64,000 nucleotides of DNA from Sutcliffiella horikoshii DSM 8719 (GCA_001648575.1 LQXN01000058.1:62001-126000), one strand, 5' to 3'. Positions 34,416-45,092 are shown, counted from the first letter of the stretch. Made by a program: numbers and translations. The notes: a model not told the origin generated them from the letters alone.

Positions 34416-36070
34416 GACAGACAGCGGAAGTTGATATTCATGATTCAAAATTAAGCATGGCCTATATCTATATCGCTTTTGCCGCATTATTTTTGGGAAC
34501 GATGGCAGGAGTGGTCCAGGGGCTTGTGCGCGGGGGACTTATCGAGCTCCCTTACAGCATCAGCTACTATCAATTGTTGACTGCGCATGGTGTGTTGCTT
34601 GCCCTTGTTTTGACCACTTATTTCATCTATGGATTTCTGCATGCCGGGATGAGCCGGACCTTGGGCACCATGACTTCGGTTGAGAGGAGGTTGGGTTGGA
34701 TCGGCTTTTGGGTACTGACGATCGGTACGTTGCTGAGCTTTGCAATGATCTTAACGAATGACGCATCGGTCTTATATACTTTTTACGCGCCATTGCAAGC
34801 CTCTCCCCTCTATTATGTCGGGTTGACTTTGTTTGTGGTAGGGACCTGGATTGGCGGAGCAAGCTTATTGGCACATTATTTCCGCTGGAAGAAACATAAC
34901 CGCGGTAAAATAACGCCTCTGTTCAGCTTCATGACAGTTGGAACCATTCTTTTATGGTATGTTGCTTCCATCGGGGTAGCCGCAACTGTGCTCCTTCAGT
35001 TCTTACCTTGGTCCCTCGGGCTCGTGGATAACATCAATATTCTATTGAGCCGCACCTTGTTCTGGTACTTCGGGCATCCGCTTGTGTACTTCTGGCTTTT
35101 GCCAGCCTACATCGCCTGGTATGTCTGCATTCCGAAAATCATCGGCGGAAAGCTTTTCAGTGATTCGCTTGCACGTTTGGCTTTTGTCTTGTTCTTGCTG
35201 TTCTCGATTCCGGTAGGATTCCACCATCAATTGATGGAAGCCGGTATCTCCGAGTTTTGGAAGTATCTGCAGGTCGTCCTGACTTTTGCAGTCATCGTTC
35301 CTTCGTTACTGACTGCCTTCTCCATTTTTGCAACGTTTGAATTGGCAGGTCGGGCAAAAGGAGCTCGTGGTGCCTTTGGCTGGGTGCGTAAGCTGCCTTG
35401 GAAGGACGCCCGCTTTTTCGCACCATTCATGGGCATGTTGTTTTTCATCCCAGCTGGAACCGGCGGAATCATCAATGCCAGCAACCAGATGAATGCCGTC
35501 GTCCATAACACACTTTGGGTGGTGGGGCATTTTCACATTACCGTTGGATCCACCGTTATCCTGACATTCTTCGGGATTGCGTACTGGCTGATTCCAGTGT
35601 TGCGCGGCAGGGCCTTCACCGCACGAATGAACAAGCTAGCAATGACACAGACGATTCTTTGGACCGTCGGTATGTTCTTCATGTCTGGTGCCATGCACTT
35701 ACTCGGACTGCTTGGTGCACCGCGTCGTACGGCATTTACCACTTACCAGGATCATGCAACTGCGGCAGCTTGGTTTGATGGGATCCTCGCAAATCAAGTG
35801 ACAATGGCACTTGGCGGAGTCATCCTGTTTGTAGCATCCATGCTGATGATTTACATCGTCATCAACCTTGCCTTCTTCGCGCCAAAAGCACACACGGAAT
35901 TTCCGATCGGCGAGGTGGCCGAGGATGCACGTGAAACGCCTCGGATCTTAGAAAACTGGAAGCTTTGGATCGGGATTGCGGTGGCATTGATCTTGTTCGC
36001 TTACACGATTCCATTGATGGATATGATACAAAATGCACCACCGGGATCACCACCGTTCAGGCCTTGGTGA
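34412..36070 (+). CDS. cbaA: ba3-type cytochrome c oxidase subunit I
   Basis: A 552-residue heme-copper oxidase catalytic subunit with about 13 membrane helices. The low-spin heme His is in LLTAHGVLLAL. The CuB/active-site motif HPLVYFWLLPAY carries the His-Tyr cross-link pair, and HFHITVG provides the high-spin heme and heme b ligands. HPLVY replaces the HPEVY of A-type oxidases, and the K-channel-only pattern fits B-type (ba3) enzymes. These have high oxygen affinity. It ends the operon and has a strong terminator. Confidence 0.96.
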   Translation: MRQTAEVDIHDSKLSMAYIYIAFAALFLGTMAGVVQGLVRGGLIELPYSISYYQLLTAHGVLLALVLTTYFIYGFLHAGMSRTLGTMTSVERRLGWIGFWVLTIGTLLSFAMILTNDASVLYTFYAPLQASPLYYVGLTLFVVGTWIGGASLLAHYFRWKKHNRGKITPLFSFMTVGTILLWYVASIGVAATVLLQFLPWSLGLVDNINILLSRTLFWYFGHPLVYFWLLPAYIAWYVCIPKIIGGKLFSDSLARLAFVLFLLFSIPVGFHHQLMEAGISEFWKYLQVVLTFAVIVPSLLTAFSIFATFELAGRAKGARGAFGWVRKLPWKDARFFAPFMGMLFFIPAGTGGIINASNQMNAVVHNTLWVVGHFHITVGSTVILTFFGIAYWLIPVLRGRAFTARMNKLAMTQTILWTVGMFFMSGAMHLLGLLGAPRRTAFTTYQDHATAAAWFDGILANQVTMALGGVILFVASMLMIYIVINLAFFAPKAHTEFPIGEVAEDARETPRILENWKLWIGIAVALILFAYTIPLMDMIQNAPPGSPPFRPW

Positions 36071-36086
36071 TGGTTGGTGGGATGGG

Positions 36087-36119
36087 CAGCGGGATGGAGG
36101 GTTCCCGCTGTTTTTTTTT
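36087..36119 (+). terminator. Terminator of the ba3 oxidase operon
   Basis: Stem CAGCGGGA (36087-36094) / TCCCGCTG (36103-36110) followed by nine T residues. Confidence 0.95.
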
Positions 36120-36152
36120 GGAAGAAGGTTGATTAAAGATATCAAATATCTA

Positions 36153-36282
36153 GCTGGTGATTGGAGAAAATGGCGTAGACTCCTGCGGGGGAGTAGCGAC
36201 AATCTTGAGATCCCGCAGGCGAAAGCCGAGGAGGCTCAAGGTCGCCCCGCGGAAAGCGAAGCCATTTACGGAAATCAACAGC
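36153..36282. repeat. Dispersed GC-rich palindromic element, copy 1 (about 130 bp)
   Basis: Ends are inverted: GCTGGTGATT at 36153 and AATCAACAGC at 36273. The interior has ACTCCTGCGGG, GAGATCCCGCAGGCG, GCCGAGGAGGCTCAAGG and CCGCGGAAAGCGAAGC. This matches the type of non-coding repeat found scattered between genes in many Bacillus genomes (from memory). It is GC-richer than its surroundings. It lies between the ba3 terminator and glnS. A second copy is at 42422. Confidence 0.85.
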
Positions 36283-36328
36283 GGTGTTGCCCCAAAAACT
36301 AATCTTGCCTCTCCCCCTTTATAAGCTT

Positions 36329-36356
36329 TTGCGCTTGCCATTTCTTGTGTTACAAT
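36329..36356 (+). promoter_or_regulatory. SigA promoter of glnS
   Basis: TTGCGC (36329-36334), 16 bases, TACAAT (36351-36356) with an extended -10 TG (TGTTACAAT). It is about 80 bases ahead of glnS. I looked for a T-box between it and the start and saw none. Confidence 0.65.
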
Positions 36357-36437
36357 ATTGACTATCATAAATGTGGGGAAAACAGCTGAATTGGCCCGCT
36401 CTCCCCCGGCATTCTTATATAAGGAAGGTTGAAAAAC

Positions 36438-38147
36438 TTGGAACATAACCCAGCAAACTCGAATTTCATTCGAAATATCATAAAAGACGACCTGGAATCC
36501 GGCAAGCGCAACCATGTGATCACCCGCTTCCCTCCAGAGCCGAACGGTTACCTACATATCGGACACGCTAAATCCATCATCATCAACTTTGACCTGGCAG
36601 ATGAGTTCAACGGAAAGACCAATCTTCGTTTTGATGATACCAACCCTCTCAAAGAAGATGTTGAGTATGTTAATTCCATCAAAGAAGACGTGAAATGGCT
36701 TGGCTATGATTGGGACGGACTTTTCTTTGCTTCTGATTACTTTGAAGAAATGTACAATCGCGCTGTTCTTTTGATTAAAAAAGGCAAAGCATATGTGGAT
36801 GAATTGTCTGCTGATGAAATCCGCGCTTACCGTGGCACGCTGAAAGAGCCAGGAAAAGACAGTCCATACCGCGACCGTTCTGTGGCAGAGAACCTCGACT
36901 TATTCGAGCGTATGCGTAAAGGCGAGTTCGGCAACGGAGAAAAAGTGCTTCGTGCAAAAATTGACATGAAGTCACCGAACATCAACCTTCGTGACCCGGT
37001 CATCTACCGCATTTCCCATGCGACCCACCACAACACAGGAGACAAATGGTGCATCTACCCGATGTATGCCTTCGCACACCCGATCGAGGATGCGATTGAA
37101 GATGTGACTCATTCCATCTGTACGGTGGAGTTTGAGGACCAACGCCCGTTATATAACTGGGTGGTAGCGGAAACAGAAATGGCTGGAACGCCACAGCAAA
37201 TCGAGTTTGGCCGTTTGAATATCACGAATACGGTGATGAGTAAGCGGAAATTGCGCAAGCTTGTGGAAGAAGGCATTGTGGACGGTTGGGACGACCCGCG
37301 TATGCCGACGATTTCTGGACTGCGCCGTAAAGGTTACACGCCTGAGGCAATCCGCTCATTCGTCCGTGAGACTGGTGTTTCCAAAGGATCCGGTTTTATT
37401 GACTCGCAAATGCTTGATCACTTTGTGCGTGAAGATCTGAAATTGAAATCCGCTCGTACTATGGGTGTTGTTCGTCCATTGAAAGTGGTCATCACGAACT
37501 ATCCAGAAGGAAAAGTGGAAATGCTGGAAGCGGAGAACAACCCAGAGAATGAAGAAATGGGTAAAAGACAAATTCCATTCTCCCGCGAGATTTACATCGA
37601 GCAAGAAGATTTCATGGAAGACCCGCCGAAGAAATATTTCCGCCTCTTCCCTGGCAATGAGGTTCGCCTGAAGCACGCTTACTTCATTAAGTGTGAGGAC
37701 TTCGTGAAAGATGAGGACGGCAATGTGGTGGAGATCCACTGTACGTATGATCCGGAAACGAAGAGTGGAACAGGCTTCACAGGCCGTAAAGTGAAAGGTA
37801 CCTTGCATTGGGTGGAAGCATCCCAAGCAGTCCCTGCTGAGTTCCGTTTGTTTGAACCGCTGCTGTTGGATGAGGAGCCTGAGCCTGAAGTCGAGGCTGA
37901 GGTGGCAAATGTTGCTGGCACGGAAGAAGACGCTGTGGAGGTGGAGAAATCCTTCCTTGATCATGTGAATCCTAATTCCATGAAGGTTTTGAATGGATTT
38001 GTGGAGGAGAACATGAAGGGTGTGGCCCCACAGGAAAAATTTCAATTCTTCCGCCACGGGTATTTCAATGTGGATCCGAAGCATACGACTGCGGATAAGC
38101 TTGTGTTTAATGAGATTGTGTCGTTGAAGAGTTCGTTTAAGTTATAG
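36438..38147 (+). CDS. glnS: Glutaminyl-tRNA synthetase
   Basis: A 569-residue class I synthetase that charges tRNA-Gln directly. The ATP-binding HIGH is in [16 protein letters not shown] (about 40-43), LRFDDTNP follows, and the KMSKS counterpart is VMSKRKL. The C-terminal anticodon-binding beta barrels (about 340-569) include [19 protein letters not shown] and an acidic insertion ([20 protein letters not shown]). TTG 36438 is chosen because AAGGAAGG lies nine bases upstream; another TTG at 36429 touches the SD. Most Bacillus lack GlnRS and make Gln-tRNA through GluRS and GatCAB, so this is likely an acquired gene in the lineage. Confidence 0.95.
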   Translation: MEHNPANSNFIRNIIKDDLESGKRNHVITRFPPEPNGYLHIGHAKSIIINFDLADEFNGKTNLRFDDTNPLKEDVEYVNSIKEDVKWLGYDWDGLFFASDYFEEMYNRAVLLIKKGKAYVDELSADEIRAYRGTLKEPGKDSPYRDRSVAENLDLFERMRKGEFGNGEKVLRAKIDMKSPNINLRDPVIYRISHATHHNTGDKWCIYPMYAFAHPIEDAIEDVTHSICTVEFEDQRPLYNWVVAETEMAGTPQQIEFGRLNITNTVMSKRKLRKLVEEGIVDGWDDPRMPTISGLRRKGYTPEAIRSFVRETGVSKGSGFIDSQMLDHFVREDLKLKSARTMGVVRPLKVVITNYPEGKVEMLEAENNPENEEMGKRQIPFSREIYIEQEDFMEDPPKKYFRLFPGNEVRLKHAYFIKCEDFVKDEDGNVVEIHCTYDPETKSGTGFTGRKVKGTLHWVEASQAVPAEFRLFEPLLLDEEPEPEVEAEVANVAGTEEDAVEVEKSFLDHVNPNSMKVLNGFVEENMKGVAPQEKFQFFRHGYFNVDPKHTTADKLVFNEIVSLKSSFKL

Positions 38148-38156
38148 ATTGGTGGC

Positions 38157-38189
38157 CCCCGTTGTGTTGAGCGGGGTTTTTTTTTGGTT
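38157..38189 (+). terminator. Terminator of glnS
   Basis: Stem CCCCG / CGGGG with a ten-base loop and nine T residues. Confidence 0.82.
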
Positions 38190-38270
38190 GGGTGGTTGGG
38201 CGGGGCGGCCGGTCACTTGTGTGGTGCAAAGTTTGTCTGTGTTAGTCGAATGACGGTTATATGAGTCATA

Positions 38271-38330
38271 GTCGTGGATAAAATGAAAAATTCGCGGATA
38301 AATCAAAAAGTTCGCGGATAAAACGAAGAC
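38271..38330. repeat. Short tandem array of three 20-bp units
   Basis: GTCGTGGATAAAATGAAAAA, TTCGCGGATAAATCAAAAAG and TTCGCGGATAAAACGAAGAC in exact 20-base register, between glnS and the NERD gene. The second unit matches 16 of 20 positions of TTTCCGGATAAATCCGAAAG from the array at 8641 read on the other strand, so the two arrays are one family. Confidence 0.88.
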
Positions 38331-38377
38331 TTTCTGGCTTCAGGCAGGAATTCAATATCTATGAAAAGGAGCCTACC

Positions 38378-39337
38378 ATGATAACAAAAGACAGAGAAAA
38401 GCCACTCAGGTTGCTCGCGCATGAAGCCGCAATGCGAAGAGTCCCCAAAACCCATCCAAAACACCCCCAAATCGAGCAAGAATTCTACCGTTTACACTAC
38501 GGATACAAAGGCGAACAAGCAATGGACTACTTCTCATCCTTCCTGCCCCACAAAAACTATAGAGTGTTGCACGGCCTCCGGATTCCAGACACTAAAGGAC
38601 GTCATTTTCAGATGGATTCCCTACTCCTATCCCCTTCCCATTGCCTCATCTTAGATTCCAAATATATTTCAGGAAAAATAGAGTTTGATGAAGATACCGG
38701 AAGTCTGATCCGTCACAATGAAACAGGACAAGAGCGACTTGGAGACCCATTTGCGCAGCTAGCCAGACACAAAATTCAGCTCTCCTCTATCATTCAAAAC
38801 CTGAAATTACCCTCGATACCTATCTATACTCAAATCGTCATCACACATAAGAGTGCTACCTTAATAAAAAAATCTCCCATCATCTTAAAAAATGTAGTCT
38901 TTCACACAAATCTCCCAACTAGAATAAAAGAAATTGATAACATCCAAACCCACACATGTTTTTCAAAAAAGGACACTAACAAACTCGTGAAAACACTATT
39001 AAACATCCATCAAGATGAAGATTTCAACTTATTGAATTACTATGGACTTTCTTCTTCTGATTTTATTAGAGGAGTAATTTGTCAAAATTGCGCCCATGCA
39101 CCTATGCATAAAGCATATCAGAGATGGTTGTGCTTCAAGTGTGGGCATACAGAAAAAAAGCCTCTTCAACAGACAGTGAAGGACTATCCTTTACTTGGAT
39201 TTGGAAACAAGATCACAAACAGAGAGTTCCGTGAGTTCATATGTCTTCACTCCTCACACACTGCTTATAGAGAGCTCCTATCATTAAACCTCCTTCATCA
39301 AGGCAGCAAAAAAGCCCGCATATACTATATTGAATAG
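38378..39337 (+). CDS. NERD-domain protein with C-terminal zinc ribbon
   Basis: A 319-residue protein. The NERD (nuclease-related) domain (about 35-155) has GYKGEQAMDYFSSFLP, HFQMDSLLLSP and LILDSKYISGKIEFD, covering the E-x-D/D-x-K-like catalytic pattern. A Cys4-type zinc ribbon sits at about 232-258: CQNCAHAPMHKAYQRWLCFKC. The ribbon is followed by a short region ending in basic and Tyr-rich residues. Family members are presumed DNA-processing enzymes, unproven here. The start has AAAAGGAG upstream; the gene stands alone. Confidence 0.85.
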   Translation: MITKDREKPLRLLAHEAAMRRVPKTHPKHPQIEQEFYRLHYGYKGEQAMDYFSSFLPHKNYRVLHGLRIPDTKGRHFQMDSLLLSPSHCLILDSKYISGKIEFDEDTGSLIRHNETGQERLGDPFAQLARHKIQLSSIIQNLKLPSIPIYTQIVITHKSATLIKKSPIILKNVVFHTNLPTRIKEIDNIQTHTCFSKKDTNKLVKTLLNIHQDEDFNLLNYYGLSSSDFIRGVICQNCAHAPMHKAYQRWLCFKCGHTEKKPLQQTVKDYPLLGFGNKITNREFREFICLHSSHTAYRELLSLNLLHQGSKKARIYYIE

Positions 39338-39348
39338 AAAATACAAAA

Positions 39349-39378
39349 GGCCCCCGTGAAAACACTCTCCCGGGGGCC
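39349..39378. terminator. Bidirectional terminator
   Basis: GGCCCCCG (39349-39356) pairs with CGGGGGCC (39371-39378), between the convergent NERD and small membrane protein genes. Confidence 0.88.
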
Positions 39379-39389
39379 TCCCTTGCAAA

Positions 39390-39602
39390 CTACACAATCC
39401 ATCTCAAATAAACAATAAACCCAACAATAATGACGACAAACAACGCGACGTAAATATATGTGAGGCGTGTCACATTTCCCTTCGTTTCCTTGTGATAGTC
39501 CTTATCTCCTTTTCCCGCTACTTGAAGCGTAGCAAACAGTCCACCAACTAAAACCAGCACTCCTAAAACACCTAACGCTACCATCATATACTTTCTCTCC
39601 AT
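39390..39602 (-). CDS. Small two-helix membrane protein
   Basis: A 70-residue protein with helices at about 6-27 and 48-68 and a hydrophilic loop (GKGDKDYHKETKGNVTR). Not recognised. The start is ATG 39602, preceded by AGAATGG-type weak pairing. It faces the NERD gene through a shared terminator; the 21-bp repeat array lies upstream of it. Confidence 0.6.
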   Translation of the reverse strand: MERKYMMVALGVLGVLVLVGGLFATLQVAGKGDKDYHKETKGNVTRLTYIYVALFVVIIVGFIVYLRWIV

Positions 39603-39700
39603 TCTGGAAATACTCTCTACTTTGAACGGTAGCTTATAAAAGGTATTTTTTCAACTAAACTAGCTTATTTTTTCTGCTGAATGTCACAACCTTTTGGAGG

Positions 39701-39889
39701 ATTGTAACATTTGGCTAAGGTATAGCGACTTGCTGGGCTATGATTGTAACATTTGGCGGAAGTATTGTTACTTTCTTGGCTGTGATTGTAACATTCACGC
39801 AGGTTATTGTGACTTTCTTGGCTGTGATTGTAACTTTTGGGATGTTTATTGTAACTTTCCCCCGTGTTATTATGCCATTCACTGAAACA
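39701..39889. repeat. Tandem array of nine 21-bp units with core ATTGTAAC
   Basis: Unit starts at 39701, 39722, 39743, 39764, 39785, 39806, 39827, 39848 and 39869, an exact 21-base register. Core ATTGTAACWTT is conserved and the second half varies; alternate units share TTCTTGGCTGTG, giving a 42-bp superperiod in the middle. It fills most of the 386-bp divergent gap between the small membrane protein and ycgT, upstream of the Fur box. A degenerate unit may precede it at about 39680. Confidence 0.94.
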
Positions 39890-39940
39890 TCAACCTCACC
39901 TCCATATTGCATAATCTACTAACATCGTTATATACTTAAA

Positions 39941-39955
39941 TGAGAATGATAATCA
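39941..39955. promoter_or_regulatory. Fur box upstream of ycgT
   Basis: TGAGAATGATAATCA differs at two positions from the 7-1-7 Fur consensus TGATAATNATTATCA. It is 33 bases before the ycgT start. Iron-repressed expression is known for ycgT in B. subtilis. Confidence 0.85.
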
Positions 39956-39988
39956 ATTTTATCTAACATTTGTCGGGAGTGACGAAAG

Positions 39989-41035
39989 GTGAATCAAGAG
40001 GTGTTTGATGTAACGATTATTGGTGGCGGTCCTGCAGGGCTTTATTCTGCATTTTATAGTGGTCTTAGGGAGATGAAGACGAAGCTTATCGAGTATCAGC
40101 CTCAATTGGGCGGGAAAATTCATGTTTATCCGGAAAAGATGATTTGGGATGTTGGCGGCCAGACGCCTCTGCCGGGAGCCAAATTGATCGAGCAGCTTGT
40201 TAAGCAAGGGTTAACATTCGAGCCCGAAGTTGTGTTAAATAGCAAAGTAGAATCGATGACGAAAAATGAGGATGGGCTTTTTGTGCTGTTGGATTCCAAT
40301 GGAGAGCGGCATTTTTCCAAAACGGTTATTGTGGCTGTCGGCGGCGGGATCCTGCATCCACAGAAGCTTGCGATTGAAGGTGCTGAAAGATTTGAAGTGA
40401 CAAATTTAAATTATACGGTGAAGTCTCTCCAACGCTTCAAAGGTAAAACTGTCATCATCTCTGGCGGCGGCAATTCTGCCATAGATTGGGCAAACGAACT
40501 CGAACCGATTGCAAAACAAGTATATGTCACTTATCGAAAAGAAGCGTTGTCCGCGCACGAAGCACAGGTATCGCAACTGTTGAACAGCTCGGCAAAATGT
40601 TTGTTCCATACCTCCATCACGAAACTTATCGCAAGTGAAAACCATGAAGTCATTGAACTTGTTGAACTTACCAACCATGCAACCGGGGAAATCTCCACTC
40701 TTCCCATTGATGAAGTCATCATCAGCCATGGATATGAACGTGATGGAACATTGATCGAGAACAGCCAACTTCCGATTGAAATGGTCGATACCTATTACAT
40801 AGCAGGCAGCTCAACAAGTGAATCGTCCATACCAGGCCTCTATGCTGCCGGGGATATTCTAAAACATGACGGGAAGCTACATCTGATTGCAGGAGCATTC
40901 CAAGATGCGGCAAATGCAGTCAATATGGCAAAACTATATATACAACCACAAGCAAGCAAAGTTGCAATGGTTTCCTCTCATAATGAAGTATTCAAAGCTA
41001 GAAATAAAGAATTGATCAAGCAAATGATCCGGTAA
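39989..41035 (+). CDS. ycgT: Ferredoxin/flavodoxin-NADP+ reductase, YcgT/YumC type
   Basis: A 348-residue thioredoxin-reductase-like flavoprotein without the redox-active CxxC. FAD-binding GGGPAGLYSAFYSG is near residue 12, the NADPH-binding GGGNSAIDWANEL near 160 and the second FAD motif GLYAAGDI near 287. The C-terminal tail (MVSSHNEVFKARNKELI) covers the flavin, as in this FNR subgroup. It reduces ferredoxin or flavodoxin, supporting iron-related reductions such as heme degradation. GTG start 39989. Fur box upstream. Confidence 0.93.
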   Translation: MNQEVFDVTIIGGGPAGLYSAFYSGLREMKTKLIEYQPQLGGKIHVYPEKMIWDVGGQTPLPGAKLIEQLVKQGLTFEPEVVLNSKVESMTKNEDGLFVLLDSNGERHFSKTVIVAVGGGILHPQKLAIEGAERFEVTNLNYTVKSLQRFKGKTVIISGGGNSAIDWANELEPIAKQVYVTYRKEALSAHEAQVSQLLNSSAKCLFHTSITKLIASENHEVIELVELTNHATGEISTLPIDEVIISHGYERDGTLIENSQLPIEMVDTYYIAGSSTSESSIPGLYAAGDILKHDGKLHLIAGAFQDAANAVNMAKLYIQPQASKVAMVSSHNEVFKARNKELIKQMIR

Positions 41036-41072
41036 TGCACAAAAATAAAATCATTATAATCAAACAATTATA

Positions 41073-41116
41073 GAGGCTGTCAGGCATATCGTTCATTGCC
41101 GAATGAAGACAGCCTC
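41073..41116 (+). terminator. Terminator of ycgT
   Basis: GAGGCTGTC (41073-41081) pairs with GACAGCCTC (41108-41116), with inner complementarity GGCA/TGCC. The U tract after it is weak. Confidence 0.7.
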
Positions 41117-41295
41117 TTGAAAAATGTCCCTCCCCCCTAAAAAAATCTTCTCCTATACAGTAAAGCCACTCCATGCGGTATACTGATAAAATACATTTTT
41201 TGTATAACTTCAAGTTTATAAGATTCCATATTAAGGTATTAATCTATGAAACACTCCATTTTTGTTACATACTAGGAAAAGGTAGGACTATACAT

Positions 41296-41532
41296 ATGCA
41301 GACAAAAGCAAAAAGGGAAAGAGGTTGTCTTGATACTATTCAAACCTTTTTCTTCCTGGGTCTTTTTTTGGCAATAGCTATCATCACTGGGATTTCGTCA
41401 TTTGATTTCTTTAGAGACGGCAGCATTCTGTATGGACTTGGATTAGGAGTGCTTTGTCTATTTTCCATAGGATTCGTATGGTTATCCTTTAATGAATTGT
41501 TTGGAAAAAACGAAGGGAAAGGGAAAGGATAA
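41296..41532 (+). CDS. Small two-helix membrane protein
   Basis: A 78-residue protein with helices at about 16-36 and 45-64, an N-terminal basic patch and a Gly/Lys tail. ATG 41296 behind AAAGGTAGGAC is preferred; the longer frame from 41173 has no site. Six bases separate it from the next membrane gene, so the two form an operon. No family recognised. Confidence 0.7.
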   Translation: MQTKAKRERGCLDTIQTFFFLGLFLAIAIITGISSFDFFRDGSILYGLGLGVLCLFSIGFVWLSFNELFGKNEGKGKG

Positions 41533-41538
41533 TATACA

Positions 41539-42339
41539 ATGGCTATAATTTCAGTAGTAATTCTTATTTTTTTATTCCCGTTTTTATGGGTAATTTGGAC
41601 CGGTGTAGATGTGAAGAATGGAAAAAAGGAGAGAATGGAATGGAAGAAACCTAGCATCCTTCTTTTCATCCTCCTGTTGATTAGTGCTTTAATTAGTTTC
41701 TATTTTTACCGGAACTACCAGCTTCCTCTTTTTTCAAATTCGTTCGAGACGATTATCGGCCTTGTCCTTGCAGGGGTCTTCTTGGTTATTTTCTCTATTA
41801 TAAATATAATAGCGAGCATCGTTTATAAGGGGGCTCCGAAATCGTTTCACAATCCCAAGGGTATGTGGATTTTCACGGGAGTTTTCTGTTTCACCATTTT
41901 ATTCTTCATTACCTGGGTTTACCCTTTCGGGGAGAAATCATCTTATGTTTATAGAATGGAGGTGGCGGTGCAGGCACTCTCTGAATCTGAAACGGATGAA
42001 GAAATCACTGTCCTTCTCATGAACTCTGAGAAGCAATGTGTTAGACGTAAGACGGAAAGATGTATAGACGAAGATTACCAAAACTACTTCTTGGTCAAAA
42101 ACAACTTGGATGAAGAAAAAGAGGTACAGGTCCGGATACGCGCACTGAACACCGATAAGGAAGAAATAAAAGTAGTGGATTCCAACATTATGACCCTGGG
42201 TGCAGGCGAACTGAGGCTCGTGGAAACAGAGGAAACAAACGACAACACGAGTATCTGGAGCAGGTCGACGTTTACGACAGAAATCCGAACATCCTACTAT
42301 GAATATTTGTTTAGGTTCAGAGATCCTTCAGAGGAATAA
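41539..42339 (+). CDS. Hypothetical four-helix membrane protein with exposed C-terminal domain
   Basis: A 266-residue protein. Helices lie at about 2-22, 41-59, 72-96 and 110-128. A C-terminal domain of about 130 residues is predicted outside or on the membrane surface, acidic and beta-rich, with a Cys pair (KQCVRRKTERC). Not recognised. The layout (helices followed by a beta domain of adhesin/Ig-like character) recalls the gene at 4592, without sequence similarity that I can see. Co-transcribed with the 78-residue protein. Confidence 0.68.
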   Translation: MAIISVVILIFLFPFLWVIWTGVDVKNGKKERMEWKKPSILLFILLLISALISFYFYRNYQLPLFSNSFETIIGLVLAGVFLVIFSIINIIASIVYKGAPKSFHNPKGMWIFTGVFCFTILFFITWVYPFGEKSSYVYRMEVAVQALSESETDEEITVLLMNSEKQCVRRKTERCIDEDYQNYFLVKNNLDEEKEVQVRIRALNTDKEEIKVVDSNIMTLGAGELRLVETEETNDNTSIWSRSTFTTEIRTSYYEYLFRFRDPSEE

Positions 42340-42355
42340 TTATTTCTAAAATTAA

Positions 42356-42383
42356 AGCCAACCCAATGATACTAGGATTGGCT
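42356..42383. repeat. Terminator-like hairpin, left copy of a flanking direct repeat
   Basis: AGCCAACCC-N10-GGATTGGCT, a 28-base hairpin 17 bases after the membrane gene. It is repeated almost exactly (one substitution, one deletion) at 42592-42618 on the other side of the dispersed element. Confidence 0.85.
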
Positions 42384-42421
42384 CAATGTGGAGACAAAGC
42401 TTAAAAATAATGGAATTTCCT

Positions 42422-42546
42422 TGTTGATCGCAGTGGAAGGAGCGAAGACTCCTGCGGGAGGAAGGGACATGGGAGACCCCGCAACGAAGTGAGGAGGCTC
42501 CCGGACCGCCCGCTGGAAAGCGAAGCTCCTGCAACGTAGATCAACT
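42422..42546. repeat. Dispersed GC-rich palindromic element, copy 2 (about 125 bp)
   Basis: Ends GTTGATC (42423) and GATCAAC (42539) are inverted. The interior shows ACTCCTGCGGGAGG, GGAGACCCCGC, GAGGAGGCTCCCGG, CCGCCCGCTGGAAAGCGAAGC. Same family as 36153. Flanked by the duplicated hairpins at 42356 and 42592. Confidence 0.85.
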
Positions 42547-42591
42547 GTTCCAACAAATAGACTAACTAATTTATTGTTTGTCAACAGTCTG

Positions 42592-42618
42592 AGCCAATCC
42601 AATGAACTAGGATTGGCT
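42592..42618 (+). terminator. Terminator hairpin, right copy of the flanking direct repeat
   Basis: AGCCAATCC-N9-GGATTGGCT followed by TTTTT. It is a better terminator than the left copy at 42356. Confidence 0.82.
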
Positions 42619-42699
42619 TTTTACTATTCTAATCTACGTATTAAATCCCAATGAAAAGGAACCTTAATTATTAGCATCGCAACCATAAAATTGAATTCA

Positions 42700-42766
42700 C
42701 AGAATATTATTATAAATATTCTGCATATTCCTTTTTATTCTGCCGATTATTTATTATAATTATAAT
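42700..42766. promoter_or_regulatory. Two AT-rich dyads upstream of katG, candidate PerR-type control region
   Basis: CAGAATAT-N8-ATATTCTG (42700-42723) and a perfect 14-base palindrome ATTATAATTATAAT (42753-42766). The second contains PerR half-sites TTATAAT/ATTATAA, but overlapped rather than spaced by one base, so the match to a classical PerR box is imperfect. The rest of the gap 42619-42862 shows no other feature. Confidence 0.4.
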
Positions 42767-42820
42767 GTAAGAATTGATGTTGTCTCATTTTGTGGTTTCG
42801 TACGTTGTAAGGCAGGTTAG

Positions 42821-45046
<2,226 letters not shown>

Positions 45047-45054
45047 TACAAAAA

Positions 45055-45092
45055 AGCCGGATGGAGTCTATACGCTTCATCCGGACTTTCTT
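45055..45092. terminator. Bidirectional terminator of katG and the GNAT gene
   Basis: CCGGATG (45057-45063) pairs with CATCCGG (45078-45084), A run on one side and T run on the other. Confidence 0.88.

Noticed and set aside
36301-36437. T-box leader before glnS
   Set aside because: The leader after the promoter is only about 75 bases and lacks the T-box sequence and specifier-stem features.
39694-39922. Repetitive small proteins on both strands over the ATTGTAAC array
   Set aside because: Same reason: open frames forced by the 21-bp period, without ribosome sites.
36153-42546. glnS-ycgT block as an integrated mobile element
   Set aside because: Only the two palindromic elements border it; no integrase, transposase or attachment-site duplication around the block is visible.
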